A DNA stretch of 64,000 nt from Phytomonas francai. Its lineage: Eukaryota; Euglenozoa; Kinetoplastea; Trypanosomatida; Trypanosomatidae. The stretch spans positions 312,913-376,912 of the forward strand of contig MJCC01000012.1 of assembly GCA_001766655.1 (NCBI GenBank). The letters are read 5' to 3'. Shown piece by piece: positions 29,082-38,591 of this stretch. Below the pieces are notes generated by a model. It was given only the letters and a program-made list of their open reading frames with translations. It searched no databases and was not told the DNA's origin. Both the position numbers and the translations under genes were made by a program. Numbering within the stretch: the first letter of the stretch is position 1; every line of letters starts with the position of its first letter.

Positions 29082-31967
29082 ATGCGTCAAAATTCATCTA
29101 ATTCAACCCATCCTACTGCACAGTCCTCACATATTCACCATGAGTCCCATTCTCTAAGCACAGCAAGAAAACGGCAAAAGGCGGGTACGTTTTCACTTAC
29201 AAGTAACGGTACAATGGCGTACTCCAAAAACGATGAAGGCTACAGCATTGCTGCTGTGTTGAACAACAGTGTGAAGGAAATTGGCGTCGCTTTTATTGAA
29301 CTTCCCTCATTTGCGATTTCTATTTCACAGTTCGGCGACACTTGCTCCTACTCCAGACTAAATACATTTCTCTTCACGCGAAATCCGGTCGAAGTGATCC
29401 TTTCCAGCACAACGATTCACGACCCATTTACACGCCTCTTGACTGAACGCCTCGGGGCCGAGATCACTTTCACAAGCATCCCAAGAAAATACTTCGACGT
29501 GGAAGACGGTGTGGCTCGACTAAACTACCTTAAATCTACACATGAAACTACGCTCTCAATTGAAGATACAGATCACTACTTAAGCGTAGCGTCTGCGAAT
29601 GCGCTAGTCCTGTACGTGGAAAGTATCACCCACATGCAGCTGCTACCCGGTTCAATTCGCGTGCGTTGTATCTCACTCGATCACTTTGTCGATATATCAC
29701 GGTCTACAGCACGCTCACTCCACATTCTCCCACCGAGCTCATGTGAGAGTGTGAGCCCGACACCCCTGCCAAATCCCGTATTTTACCGTCCACTCCCACA
29801 GCGGCGAAACAACCCATCAGCCAGAGGAGGGAGCGGTAGGGTGGAAACCGGGTATGCTGCCACCAGAGGAGCGTGTCCAACAGGCCTGCAGCTAGGGAGC
29901 CTTATGGATGCGCTACCACGACCTCGCACTGCAATGGGCAGACGCTTCCTTCGCTCGAGCATTCTACAGCCTCTCAAAGACCGTGTCTCCATTCAGCATC
30001 GACACGACGCTGTGGAATGGTTGATAACAGATCCCAAACGTCTCGGGATTATATTAAAGCATCTGCAACATTTAGCTGACACTGATTTAGAGAAAATTAC
30101 TGCCATAATTGCGCTTAATCCGAGGCATCCAACTGATGAAAGTCACCGGCGTTTGCTGGTCTCGCTTTTGGCGTTCTGGGACGCACTAGACGCCCTCAGA
30201 TCACTCCATCGCTGTCTGAAATCCCTTTTACAGAACTCAATGGAAGGGCGTGATGGAAACAATACAAACGACTCTGACACACAACCCTTCCTGTTTCACC
30301 AACTCTCAGAGACGTTAGAAGCTTGTCTTTTGGACGAAATTCTTATCATGTTCAACCGCTTTCTGGATCCCACAGTGCGCGTGCCACGCGAGCAGATTCC
30401 GCGGAAAGGCGCGGTCGACGAAGCGATAGCTGAATGTTGCGGCTGTGCCTCATCTGGATTTGGACGTCATGGCAACACCGAGGTCCATGTTCATGGACAA
30501 AAAAAACTGAATTTATCTTCTCACAACGTACTTCAGCTTATGCGGATTGGGTTTGCCATTAAGGCACTGGAGGGAAGCGCCTTGGACACCGCCCGCAGCA
30601 GGCTTTGTCAGCAAATACAAAGCATAACAGACTACCAAGTGCAACTTGCGCTTCAGTATCAACTTAACACACTGAAACTCGAAGCAGACCCCGATCACAT
30701 GTTCTGCCTCTCTTACATGGATTTAGAAGAACCCAAAACACGCGGTGGTCCTTTTATTCACAAATATGCTGGTGGTAGCCACTATCAGCTTTACCTCCAA
30801 GCCCTTTGTGATTTGAGAAATGGGGGTAATGCGATCTGTTGTTACAAAGAGAGAACTGCTGCTCCGCATCTTAACCCGCTTTCTAGAGCAAGTGAATCCC
30901 GCAGCAAGCGAAAGCCAACGAAGGTGTACTGCACGACTAGTGAGCTCACATCGTTGTGCCTTGCTGCGATACGCTGTAGTAGCGGTATTTTTGAGGAGGA
31001 AGTTGAAGCTGCGCAGGGGTTGTTGGCAGTGCTTCACGGTAATTTTGGCCGCATTCAGGCTCTCATAGAAGCCGTGGCGCTGCTGGATATGCTTCTTTCA
31101 TTCGCCACGTACTCCATGATAAATAATTGTTCGCGCCCCTTGCTTTGGGATCCGGAAAGCGGGTCCACTACAAAATCATATGACTATGCGACAACAAAAT
31201 CTGACGGAATGAATCCAAATGAGGTAGCATTGTGTATCTTGAATGCCTACTACCCCTCTGTTGTCTCGCGCACTTCCTCTCGGAATGTGTCATTGGTGCC
31301 GAACAGCGTAACGTGGGCGCCGGGAGTCCCTGTAGTTATTCTCACAGGTCCTAATGGAGCCGGCAAAAGCCTGCTCCTAAGAATGGTCGGGCAAATCTTT
31401 GTGCTTGCGCAGTGTGGATGCTTTGTGCCTGCAGAGTCAGCCCAGCTCTTCATTACCGATCGAATCCTCGCACATATGCTTTGTGATGAGTTGCCTTCAG
31501 TACTCTGCTCCTCACAAAGAAGAGAATTGACGGAGCTTGCTGAAATATCAAACGTCGCGACGTCTCGCAGCGTTGTGCTTATGGATGAGCTTGGTCGCTC
31601 CATGCTCTACACAGAAGGCTTCACGCTTGCATGGGCAGCCGTGATGTGGCTTAGAAGTCAAGGAATTTATAGCTTATTCTCCACCCATTTTTCGGGTATA
31701 ACAGAAATCCCGCAGGCATTTCCTAACACAATAAACATGCATTTTGAATTGGAATATGCAGAAAAAGAAGCAAGCGAAGCGTCTCACAGAACCACTATTT
31801 CTATCTCACACCATCTGAAGCCTGGCGCCTGCCCAGACACCGCTTACGGGCTGCAGGTTGCAGCGAACTCAGGTCTTTTGCCGGAAGTTCTATCTGTTGC
31901 CCGTTGCCTCTATCGAGCGCATCTTCGAGAAACCAAGAACTTGGTCGTGGTTAGCCGTAAAGAGTAA
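29082..31967 (+). CDS. MSH4: MutS homologue, MSH4-like meiotic protein
   Basis: A 961-residue MutS-family ATPase. The N-terminal block (VKEIGVAFIELPSFAISISQFGD and following) matches MSH4 rather than mismatch-repair MSH2/3/6, and the mismatch-binding N-terminal domain is absent. The core has the lever motif MGRRFLRSSILQPL near residue 286. The ATPase is C-terminal: Walker A GPNGAGKS at 756-763, Walker B MDELGR at 834-839, and the THF switch at 868-870. Walker A is unusual: the MutS family has Met and Ser/Gly where Gly and Ala stand, and Thr after the final Ser, here Leu. The STFM signature before Walker B is also changed. MSH4 pairs with MSH5 to stabilise crossover intermediates; trypanosomatids encode both. 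The C-terminus is degenerate in length but retains the helix-turn-helix dimer region. Confidence 0.85.
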   Translation: MRQNSSNSTHPTAQSSHIHHESHSLSTARKRQKAGTFSLTSNGTMAYSKNDEGYSIAAVLNNSVKEIGVAFIELPSFAISISQFGDTCSYSRLNTFLFTRNPVEVILSSTTIHDPFTRLLTERLGAEITFTSIPRKYFDVEDGVARLNYLKSTHETTLSIEDTDHYLSVASANALVLYVESITHMQLLPGSIRVRCISLDHFVDISRSTARSLHILPPSSCESVSPTPLPNPVFYRPLPQRRNNPSARGGSGRVETGYAATRGACPTGLQLGSLMDALPRPRTAMGRRFLRSSILQPLKDRVSIQHRHDAVEWLITDPKRLGIILKHLQHLADTDLEKITAIIALNPRHPTDESHRRLLVSLLAFWDALDALRSLHRCLKSLLQNSMEGRDGNNTNDSDTQPFLFHQLSETLEACLLDEILIMFNRFLDPTVRVPREQIPRKGAVDEAIAECCGCASSGFGRHGNTEVHVHGQKKLNLSSHNVLQLMRIGFAIKALEGSALDTARSRLCQQIQSITDYQVQLALQYQLNTLKLEADPDHMFCLSYMDLEEPKTRGGPFIHKYAGGSHYQLYLQALCDLRNGGNAICCYKERTAAPHLNPLSRASESRSKRKPTKVYCTTSELTSLCLAAIRCSSGIFEEEVEAAQGLLAVLHGNFGRIQALIEAVALLDMLLSFATYSMINNCSRPLLWDPESGSTTKSYDYATTKSDGMNPNEVALCILNAYYPSVVSRTSSRNVSLVPNSVTWAPGVPVVILTGPNGAGKSLLLRMVGQIFVLAQCGCFVPAESAQLFITDRILAHMLCDELPSVLCSSQRRELTELAEISNVATSRSVVLMDELGRSMLYTEGFTLAWAAVMWLRSQGIYSLFSTHFSGITEIPQAFPNTINMHFELEYAEKEASEASHRTTISISHHLKPGACPDTAYGLQVAANSGLLPEVLSVARCLYRAHLRETKNLVVVSRKE

Positions 31968-32570
31968 CATATAAACGTTTAAAAATTCACAACTACCCTC
32001 TGCTTAGAATAAATCGCATTAGCGACCCTCAAAAATAAACTGAAAGCTTTACAACTTGTTTGTCAATGAAAAAAAAAAGGTATTTAGACTAAATATCTCA
32101 GACTTTATGGGATGTTCAAGAAGAATAAACCTCTTCCCCGGTGCTTTGTTGACCATAGAAGAACCTTAAAAGGGATCATACAAAAAGGTGAGCAGCCCGT
32201 GTGCAGCATAAAATTCTAAGTAACCCTCATTTCTAGAAATCTATTTAATTCCGTCGAAAAAACTTACACATACACACATCCTTCGAGGGCGTGGTGAGGG
32301 GAAACAAGAGGAATGTTGCTTTTCACTTGGCTGAATGGTTGCATAGAAGAATAGGAACGGAAAGCGCCCCCGTATTCGGGACACCCACCCCCATTATATA
32401 ATCGTCCAAATCCCAAAAGCATACGAACCCTTCTTCTTCCCCCTCCCCCCTTCCCCCCTTCCGTCAAAAGGAAGGGTCTGGCGGAGACACATGTGCCAGA
32501 ATCGAAAGGCACCGCCCACGCAGCACACCACCCCCTTATAACCTGCGCAGGACGAACAAAAAAAAAGACA
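31968..32570. other. Intergenic region before the tandem repeat
   Basis: About 600 bases without a supported gene. From 32,280 to 32,540 the composition is GC-richer and strongly strand-biased: a C/T-rich run at about 32,430-32,465 on +. Minus-strand frames here run into the tandem repeat and N gap and are not credible. Confidence 0.55.
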
Positions 32571-33087
32571 AAAGAACGTTGTTTGTTACAAGGTAATGGC
32601 CGTACGGCTCCATATAACGATGTGGGCGCACCACGCATGTTGTTTTTGTAACAAATANNNNNNNNNNNNNNNNNNNNNNNNNNNNNNNNNNNNNNNNNNN
32701 NNNNNNNNNNNNNNNNNNNNNNNNNNNNNNNNNNNNNNNNNNNNNNNNNNNNNNNNNNNNNNNNNNNNNNNNNNNNNNNNNNNNNNNNNNNNNNNNNNNN
32801 NNNNNNNNNNNNNNNNNNNNNNNNNNNNNNNNNNNNNNNNNNNNNNNNNNNNNNNNNNNNNNNNNNNNNNNNNNNNNNNNNNNNNNNNNNNNNNNNNNNN
32901 NNNNNNNNNNNNNNNNNNNNNNNNNNNNNATGTTGTTTTTGTAACAAATAGGCGTCGGTACCACTTGGTCGATTTTCACCAAACTTTGCATCTTGTGACA
33001 CAAAAACGTTTTTTGTTACAAGGTAATGGCCGTACGGCTCCATACAACCATGTGGGCGCACCACGCATGTTGTTTTTGTTACAAGTA
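32571..33087. repeat. Tandem repeat of 137-bp period broken by an N gap
   Basis: The word ATGTTGTTTTTG plus TAACAAATA occurs at 32637 and 32930, and a variant at 33067. The distance between the last two is exactly 137 bases, and the sequence between (including GGTAATGGCCGTACGGCTCC) recurs at 32,592 and 33,023. Each unit contains short inverted copies of TTGTTACAA. The left copy and right copies bracket 272 N, so the true copy number is unknown. The unit is not coding. Confidence 0.9.
32658..32929. other. Assembly gap (272 N)
   Basis: A run of N inside the 137-bp tandem repeat. With both edges in the same repeat, the gap is probably an unresolved array; linkage across it rests on the assembler. 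Confidence 0.99.
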
Positions 33088-34147
33088 ACTGTTTCTATCT
33101 TTTCTTGATTTAACGAAAATCTAAGCGCATGTATTGCTCCTTTTTATTTATACCTCACGTATATTTATGATAAAATATAATGAACAGTCGTTTTGTTTGT
33201 ATAAAATTGCATACTTTATTGTATACTACGGTGTTCTTATCCTGTTTTTATCTCTATCTTAGTGTGGAATATTTTTATCTGGGTCTGTGGTGTAAACCTA
33301 TTTTGAATGTAGATGCACTTAATGACTATTATTTCTTTTATAATTTTGTCACTGAGTCAATTCCTTCGTGAAGCTATGGTAAGGGTTCTTATGGCATATC
33401 CCTATCATCTCTTTTGCGAAACCGTTTCCTTGAGGGCATTCTAACAGTAACACTTGTTTAACTACTAATATGGCGCTATTATTAGTGATAATATAGGTTA
33501 TACTTGTTATATCAATTTTATATTGTATACGGGTATGCCCCTTGTTATTTTAAGATTCTGAATCCTCAGTTTCAGATTCCATACCATACAACATGAAAAC
33601 TGAAGTCCACTTCATCTATCATTTTTTATATGTGTTAATTGATTTCCGCAGGAATTCCTTAATTTTAATATTTTATTTATTTTGGATGGTCCCACTAGAA
33701 TCTAGCGTGAACTACAATAGTCTTAGAATTCTGAAGAAAATTTAGGATGATCTTCACGTAATTTTAACGTGTGGATTGTGCTAATCGATTTCTTTGTTAC
33801 AATTAGAATCTTTTACGCCAATTTTGGCTCTCTATGATGATAAATCTCTCATTATATCAAATTATAATAGTACATCTATCACGAAAATATTTCATTTATC
33901 AAATAGTTTCACGTGCGTGTAGTGTTAAGCGTTTGTCCTTGGTTTATGGTGTTGATGAAACCAAGCTTTTGAAGAACATCGATCAAATCCTTCTATTATT
34001 CGTAGGATTAAAAACAGGAAAAGTGAACCACGAGTGCTTTAGCAATCCCAGGAATTTTTCATATATTGTATTTCTAAAATACTCACATTTTCTCCTTATG
34101 TTGATCATGATTCGAACTTTTGCCTTCGATGCGCTTTCCGGTTTGTA
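33088..34147. other. AT-rich region upstream of the tRNA cluster
   Basis: About 1 kb of very AT-rich sequence (33,661-33,720 has 17 G/C in 60). Open frames of 60-104 codons have no protein-like features. Nothing else identified. Confidence 0.65.
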
Positions 34148-34252
34148 GAGAAACCACTTACGAAACCCAGCAAAAAGGTTGCGCAGTCCGGGAATCGAAC
34201 CCGGGCCTCCCGCGTGGCAGGCGAGAATTCTACCACTAGACCAACTGCGCTT
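34148..34252 (-). repeat. Inverted repeat arm 1 (tRNA-Gly)
   Basis: 105 bases that pair, in inverted orientation, with 34441-34545. The arms cover the whole tRNA-Gly gene and 31 bases of 3' trailer, with a few mismatches confined to the trailer and two matching bases upstream. Confidence 0.9.
34180..34250 (-). tRNA. tRNA-Gly (anticodon GCC)
   Basis: 71 nt on the minus strand. The 7-bp acceptor stem is GCGCAGT/ACTGCGC, discriminator A, the anticodon arm is CTCGCC-TGCCACG-region with anticodon GCC, and the T-loop is GGTTCGATTCC (box B). It lacks an encoded CCA. A T run (AACCTTTTTG) after the gene is a pol III terminator. Sequence identical to the + copy at 34443-34513. Confidence 0.97.
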
Positions 34253-34302
34253 GCCACGTGTAAGACAAACGCCGATTGTACAGTTTGTGCAAGCGGCAAA
34301 AA

Positions 34303-34375
34303 CTCCTCCCGTTGGATTCGAACCAACGACCTGTAGGTTAACAGCCTAACGCGCTGCCGACTGCGCCAGGGAGGA
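34303..34375 (-). tRNA. tRNA-Asn (anticodon GTT)
   Basis: 73 nt on the minus strand. Acceptor stem TCCTCCC/GGGAGGA with discriminator G, as usual for Asn. Box A is TGGCGCAGTCGG, anticodon loop CTGTTAACC gives anticodon GTT, box B is GGTTCGAATCC. No intron, no encoded CCA. A T run (GTTTTTGCC) follows on the minus strand as terminator. Lies between the arms of the tRNA-Gly inverted repeat. Confidence 0.97.
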
Positions 34376-34440
34376 TGATGACGCCCACCCGAAAAACTTC
34401 TTTGTCTTCTTATTACGCATATCTAATTGCCCCTTTCGTC

Positions 34441-34545
34441 AAGCGCAGTTGGTCTAGTGGTAGAATTCTCGCCTGCCACGCGGGAGGCCCGGGTTCGATT
34501 CCCGGACTGCGCAACCTTTTTGCTGGGTTTTGTAAGTGTTTTTTC
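34441..34545 (+). repeat. Inverted repeat arm 2 (tRNA-Gly)
   Basis: Pairs with 34148-34252 in inverted orientation without gaps; loop about 188 bases including the tRNA-Asn gene. Confidence 0.9.
34443..34513 (+). tRNA. tRNA-Gly (anticodon GCC), second copy
   Basis: 71 nt, identical in the mature sequence to the minus-strand copy at 34180-34250, with the same T-run terminator (AACCTTTTTG). Transcribed away from the two minus-strand tRNA genes and in the direction of the protein genes. Confidence 0.97.
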
Positions 34546-34849
34546 GGCACCCCCGGGGGTGGGGGAGGGGGTAATTGTCTTGTCGCCCATGTCGTCTCCC
34601 AACATGAGAATTAATTATGGAATTGTAATAATTAAAATTTTTGCTCGTGTTGAACGGAAAACCTTTTATTTATCCCCCCATAGAGATGAGATTCATGCTT
34701 ATGTATGGCTTTATTTCAGCCTTATATTAGTGTATTTTGGTTCCTTGGGTGTATTTTTGTTCTATGCCTGTGTATCGTTTTGCGTTTTTTAAAATAGTCC
34801 GATCATTGGTTCCACCAACTCTCTCAGCCTTTTTTTACCGAAGGACAAA
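34546..34849. other. Intergenic region after the tRNA cluster
   Basis: Starts with a short G-rich tract (about 34,550-34,570: CCCCGGGGG then GGGGGAGGGGG), then AT-rich DNA. A trans-splice acceptor candidate is CTCTCAG at 34821-34827 or the AAG at 34841-34843 after a T run, just before the next start. Confidence 0.55.
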
Positions 34850-35533
34850 ATGTTTAGATATTATATGCGACTCCCAGTAGAATTAGAACCCGAGTACGGC
34901 GAAGGATTCACTTGTGATCAGTGCAATAAGGAAGTGATGCAGGGACCATTTTATCATCAAGAGCAGAATGGTACTGATTTTTGTATTTCTTGTGGTGATG
35001 AAAAGGGGTTGACACCGTTTAATGGGCTTATTGCTTCTCTTTTTTTCTCTGATGATGAGACACTTTTACCGGATTCTAAAACTCATAGCTTTGCTCTCTT
35101 TGGTTTTAAAATAGACTCGTGCACGTACGGCTTCTTTTTTGATGATAAATCTAATCTTATTTTTAGAATTGCTAAAGATAGCTCTATGTATAAAGTTTTG
35201 CACATCGCGAACGATAGAGGCGCTATTCTGAAAACAAGTTTAGATATTGAAATATTGAAATTACGATATCCTTGGGTCGATTCCGAGGTAATGCATAAAT
35301 TACCGATAGAAGTAGTACTTCATCCATCACCACAAACGACAACTCCTTTTGGGGACTTGTTTATCAGAGACTTTTCATCTACAGTAAAGAGTTTTGAACT
35401 GAGTTTAGGTGATGGTTGGGAACAGCTCTTCAATGTAAACGAAGGAACTGAAGTAGTGCGTAAATATGAACATATGGTCATGATTCTAAAAAATTATAGT
35501 GTCTCAATAGATTACTCGAGAAAAGATCAGTAA
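34850..35533 (+). CDS. Hypothetical protein with an N-terminal ZZ-like zinc finger
   Basis: 227 residues. An N-terminal two-pair Cys motif, FTCDQC (20-25) and FCISCG (about 45-50), separated by about 22 residues, resembles a ZZ-type or related binuclear zinc fold, usually protein-binding. The rest (55-227) alternates strands and helices with no recognised family; the FxFxIDSC and TYGFFF segments suggest a beta-rich domain. Codons are AT-rich, unlike the transporter and COG7 genes left of the gap. Same strand as the neighbours. Function unknown. Confidence 0.75.
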   Translation: MFRYYMRLPVELEPEYGEGFTCDQCNKEVMQGPFYHQEQNGTDFCISCGDEKGLTPFNGLIASLFFSDDETLLPDSKTHSFALFGFKIDSCTYGFFFDDKSNLIFRIAKDSSMYKVLHIANDRGAILKTSLDIEILKLRYPWVDSEVMHKLPIEVVLHPSPQTTTPFGDLFIRDFSSTVKSFELSLGDGWEQLFNVNEGTEVVRKYEHMVMILKNYSVSIDYSRKDQ

Positions 35534-35760
35534 AGTATTCAAGAAGAATAACCAAAAGGGTTCTTTACACAAAGGTTTATAACTTCTATGAATTAATTTT
35601 GCTTGATTTTGCGAAACATTCCCCTCAAAAGTAAAGAGATTTATTTTTCATATCTTTCTGCAAATTCATTTATTTTCTTGTGTATAAATACATACTCCAA
35701 ATCATTCAAATTTCTTACACCTTTTTACCTTACCTTTTTGAATTATTTTGTACCTTTTTC

Positions 35761-35770
35761 TTCATTTTAG
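35761..35770 (+). promoter_or_regulatory. Predicted trans-splice acceptor for the thioredoxin-like gene
   Basis: TTCATTTTAG follows a long pyrimidine-rich stretch (about 35,715-35,765) and precedes the ATG by 48 bases. Confidence 0.55.
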
Positions 35771-35817
35771 TCACTTGCTTCATTTATTTTTATTAAAACT
35801 TGTAGTAGGAGAATTTT

Positions 35818-36228
35818 ATGAAAAAAAAAATGTGTAAAATAATCTTGCTCATGACTTTACTCTTGCTAGTGGCACCTCAGATAGGAAGTGCAGGTGTCAT
35901 TTTCCAGCCTTTGAGAACCATAGAAGACTCGTTGCAGTTGGTAAGAGAAAAGGAAAGTAACCAAATCATCTTCTTCTTTGACCCACTGGACATAAATACA
36001 GATAGAGCTATGAGTCTCATAAAAAAAATGGACACTCGCAAAAAGGATGTATTGATTTTCAATGTAGACTGCCGTGAGGCTCAGACCACTTGGATTAGAT
36101 CCTCTTTCGGAGTATCTTATTTTCCATCGTTAATCCTTTTTCATAAGACGACTCACGGTTCACGAAAAGTAGAAAATTATAATCCATTTGTCGTCAAGCC
36201 CGAAGAGCTCTTTAAAGAAAGTTTATGA
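35818..36228 (+). CDS. Secreted/ER thioredoxin-fold protein lacking CXXC
   Basis: 136 residues with an N-terminal signal peptide (basic start, hydrophobic 8-22, likely cut after about Ala26). The remainder resembles a thioredoxin fold: a beta strand IIFFFDP near 49-56, helix, then DVLIFNVDC near 77-84, and the cis-Pro loop SYFPSLILF with Pro103. The site where the catalytic CXXC should be reads DPLDINTD, so it cannot be a dithiol oxidoreductase; such proteins often act as chaperone or redox partner modules in the secretory pathway. Family recognised by fold pattern only. A splice acceptor lies 48 bases upstream of the start. Confidence 0.7.
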   Translation: MKKKMCKIILLMTLLLLVAPQIGSAGVIFQPLRTIEDSLQLVREKESNQIIFFFDPLDINTDRAMSLIKKMDTRKKDVLIFNVDCREAQTTWIRSSFGVSYFPSLILFHKTTHGSRKVENYNPFVVKPEELFKESL

Positions 36229-36491
36229 ATACTGAAAATGCATATATTTGTGTCATTCAATATATATATATATATATATACATGTTGAAAAGTTTCATTT
36301 GGAATTTACCCACATATTTAAACAATATCATGTTGAGTTTTTATTTACCTATTTAATCTATTTGCTGTTTGTTCAAAAAAAAAAATTTGCTTAACTGATT
36401 CTCTGCTTAATCATTTCCGAGTGGAGAAAAGTTCTCAATCATATACACAACTAAACCTAGTGAAATGAAAAGTTGGACTTCAAGACATTAA
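36229..36491. other. Short intergenic spacer with (TA)n
   Basis: Holds a TA microsatellite at 36260-36280 and nothing else recognisable. Confidence 0.6.
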
Positions 36492-36701
36492 ATGTTGCGA
36501 ACAACTTTAGCAAGTTTAAGAAGACATTCATATAGTGTAGATCTAAAATCATTAAATGCACAAAAAAAGCGGGAAGTTGAGCGCTGTAGGATAACCCTCT
36601 CAACTATGTTTCGGATATGCTCGCAGAGGGCTTGGGAAAAAGCAAGGAGTCTGTACGGATTTTTCTTTCCTGAGGGGTACAAGGGTGGTGCTGGCCGATA
36701 G
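36492..36701 (+). CDS. Small probable mitochondrial protein
   Basis: 69 codons. The start MLRTTLASLRRHSYS is a good mitochondrial targeting sequence (Arg, Ser, Leu, no acids). The body ends in LYGFFFPEGYKGGAGR. Size and character fit small accessory subunits of kinetoplastid respiratory complexes or ATP synthase, but I do not recognise a specific one. Confidence 0.5.
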   Translation: MLRTTLASLRRHSYSVDLKSLNAQKKREVERCRITLSTMFRICSQRAWEKARSLYGFFFPEGYKGGAGR

Positions 36702-36925
36702 CCAAATTATTTCGAAGAAGAGTGCCATTAACAATAATGTCACTGAAATATTTTAATTTATAGGCCGGCTATTAGCTTCGATGATGTGGCCAGATTCAAA
36801 TATTTTCCAAATTCTATATTTTGTTTTTATTTACGGTATTTCTGTAACCATTTGGAGATAAATAGGCATTTTGAATTATCTCTCCTTTTTTTTTTTTTGA
36901 TAAAAAAAAAAGAAACTCCTTAAAT

Positions 36926-37318
36926 ATGTCTTTTACTGACCGGCTCAAAACTTATGTTTCTCGTTCTGTAGGGGCTGCAGCTGGTAATTCTTTAATCACT
37001 TCATCAAAACCACGTGCAGCTTCTTTCTCTCAAGCTTATGGACACGCAAAACAGATTATGAACACCTTTTTGGGTGAAAAGGAATGGCAATGCCCATGTG
37101 GGCACAAATTTCGGGCAGCGGGTGAATGGGTTGCATGTGCACCTATTTACTGTGAGGTACCTTCATGTCCGAATCCCAAATATTACATAGACGGCCCCGG
37201 AAGACTTCTTCTTGAGTCGAATCCCTCTGGTGTAAGACTTCAGGTGGTTAAAGATGATTTTGCACCAGAAGGCAGCAATATAAAGCAAGCTAAAGGCGTC
37301 GCTTCTCGATTCAAATAG
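36926..37318 (+). CDS. Small Cys-rich protein, putative zinc-binding
   Basis: 130 residues. A Cys/His cluster lies at the centre: CPCGHKF at 52-58, then Cys72, Cys77 and Cys82, with the pattern WxCPCGHKF...C...CEVPSCPNP, suggesting one or two bound metals. N-terminal 30 residues are basic and Ser-rich (MSFTDRLKTYVSRSVG). Family not recognised. AT-rich codons like its neighbours. A T run and AAG directly upstream could be the splice acceptor. Confidence 0.7.
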   Translation: MSFTDRLKTYVSRSVGAAAGNSLITSSKPRAASFSQAYGHAKQIMNTFLGEKEWQCPCGHKFRAAGEWVACAPIYCEVPSCPNPKYYIDGPGRLLLESNPSGVRLQVVKDDFAPEGSNIKQAKGVASRFK

Positions 37319-37703
37319 TGGAAAGTGTGATTCTACAAGTTATATCTTTTCTATTAAGATTGGTACATTTTGAATTAGTTATGGCGTAATGGTAGGATAA
37401 CTCGAAAATCAAAAAAGTAGGTCTTGATGTATCAAGCGTGACAAATTGGTATGGTTGACCAAAAAAATAGATAAAAAAACGAGGTGAAAGAATATACTAG
37501 TGCTGGATAAATCCCGAAAAGGTTTTTTTTTTACAACAGTCTTGATATCTAAAACTATATGTTCCTAATGAAGATTAATGTTCGAACTTTGTTTTTAGTA
37601 CACGTTTTTGCTTATCTCAGCCCTATTATTAGCAGTTTGAGTAGTGGGCCTTTTTCAAATTATAAACTAATAAGGAAAAATTCAGCTATTATCCGAGTTT
37701 ATA
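37319..37703. other. Intergenic region, AT-rich
   Basis: About 385 bases, nothing recognisable apart from pyrimidine runs. Confidence 0.55.
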
Positions 37704-38591
37704 ATGTCATTTGATTATAAAATATGCTCGGCATGCGTCAATGAAGCCGATAAAGATGTGCTCGAGATGATAAGTAGAAATGTCGATACAATCCTAGCTT
37801 TGTGCTCCGCCGATTCCGATTTAAGGAACTATGCGCTTAAATTTCAACTTGAGCAAGCGGCTGATAAGGCTGTCTTTGACTCAGCTGGTGAAACTGTTGA
37901 TGAAATGGAGCATATGAAGAAGGTGTTGGAGAGAATGATAAACCTAGCATTGGCTGTTGTAACACATATTTTGAAACGTACATTAAATGATAAATGCAAC
38001 CTGAACATCGAGCTGAATACTATTTCACAGCCTTCCACTGATTTATTGCGAAGTAGCAGTGTAGAGGATTTTATGGAAGGGTCATGTGCTTGGCTGGAAA
38101 TTGGAGCACACTTGTCCTATGTATCAACTGACCTTTTATCATTAGTGCTTGTGAGCCACAGTAAACTGCGACAATCGTTGCAGATGTATATGCTGGAAAA
38201 GGGTATTCTACATTACATATCCGATGCCCTTAATATCCCACATGAGCATGAGATTATTTATTTTCAGGAAGGGTATAAAACTGAGCATATGCGACTTCTA
38301 GCAAACTTATGCTTTAATAATACAGATTGCAGTAAGTCAATAGTTGGTAATGAGAATATTCTGAGGGAAATTTTGTCGGCAACTCGTGTTGATGAGGACA
38401 ATCCAGGAATGGTTGAATGGGCAGAATTCGCGATACGAAACCTTTGCGCGTCAACCTATGAGGCACAAGAGAAGCTTAAACAATTGACACCGGTACGCCT
38501 TGCAGAGGATAGTAAACAATATCTTAATGGAAGAGCTACCTATAGCTTCAATCATGCAGGTAAATTACACATCGAATTAACCAAAAATTAA
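37704..38591 (+). CDS. Ataxin-10-domain protein
   Basis: 295 residues. The C-terminal block from about residue 190 to 257 carries the Atx10 domain pattern: KTEHMRLLANLCFNN, ILREILSATRVDEDNP, and MVEWAEFAIRNLC, matching the armadillo-like C-terminal domain of ataxin-10. The N-terminal part is helical and lower in conservation. Ataxin-10 is known from vertebrates as a cytoplasmic/basal-body-associated protein linked to cytokinesis and cilia (it interacts with nephrocystin-5). Length is shorter than human ataxin-10 (475). Located beside three other cilium/flagellum-type genes. Confidence 0.82.
   Translation: MSFDYKICSACVNEADKDVLEMISRNVDTILALCSADSDLRNYALKFQLEQAADKAVFDSAGETVDEMEHMKKVLERMINLALAVVTHILKRTLNDKCNLNIELNTISQPSTDLLRSSSVEDFMEGSCAWLEIGAHLSYVSTDLLSLVLVSHSKLRQSLQMYMLEKGILHYISDALNIPHEHEIIYFQEGYKTEHMRLLANLCFNNTDCSKSIVGNENILREILSATRVDEDNPGMVEWAEFAIRNLCASTYEAQEKLKQLTPVRLAEDSKQYLNGRATYSFNHAGKLHIELTKN

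Noticed and set aside
32264..33108. Frames crossing the N gap
   Set aside because: They translate through unknown bases and a non-coding tandem repeat.
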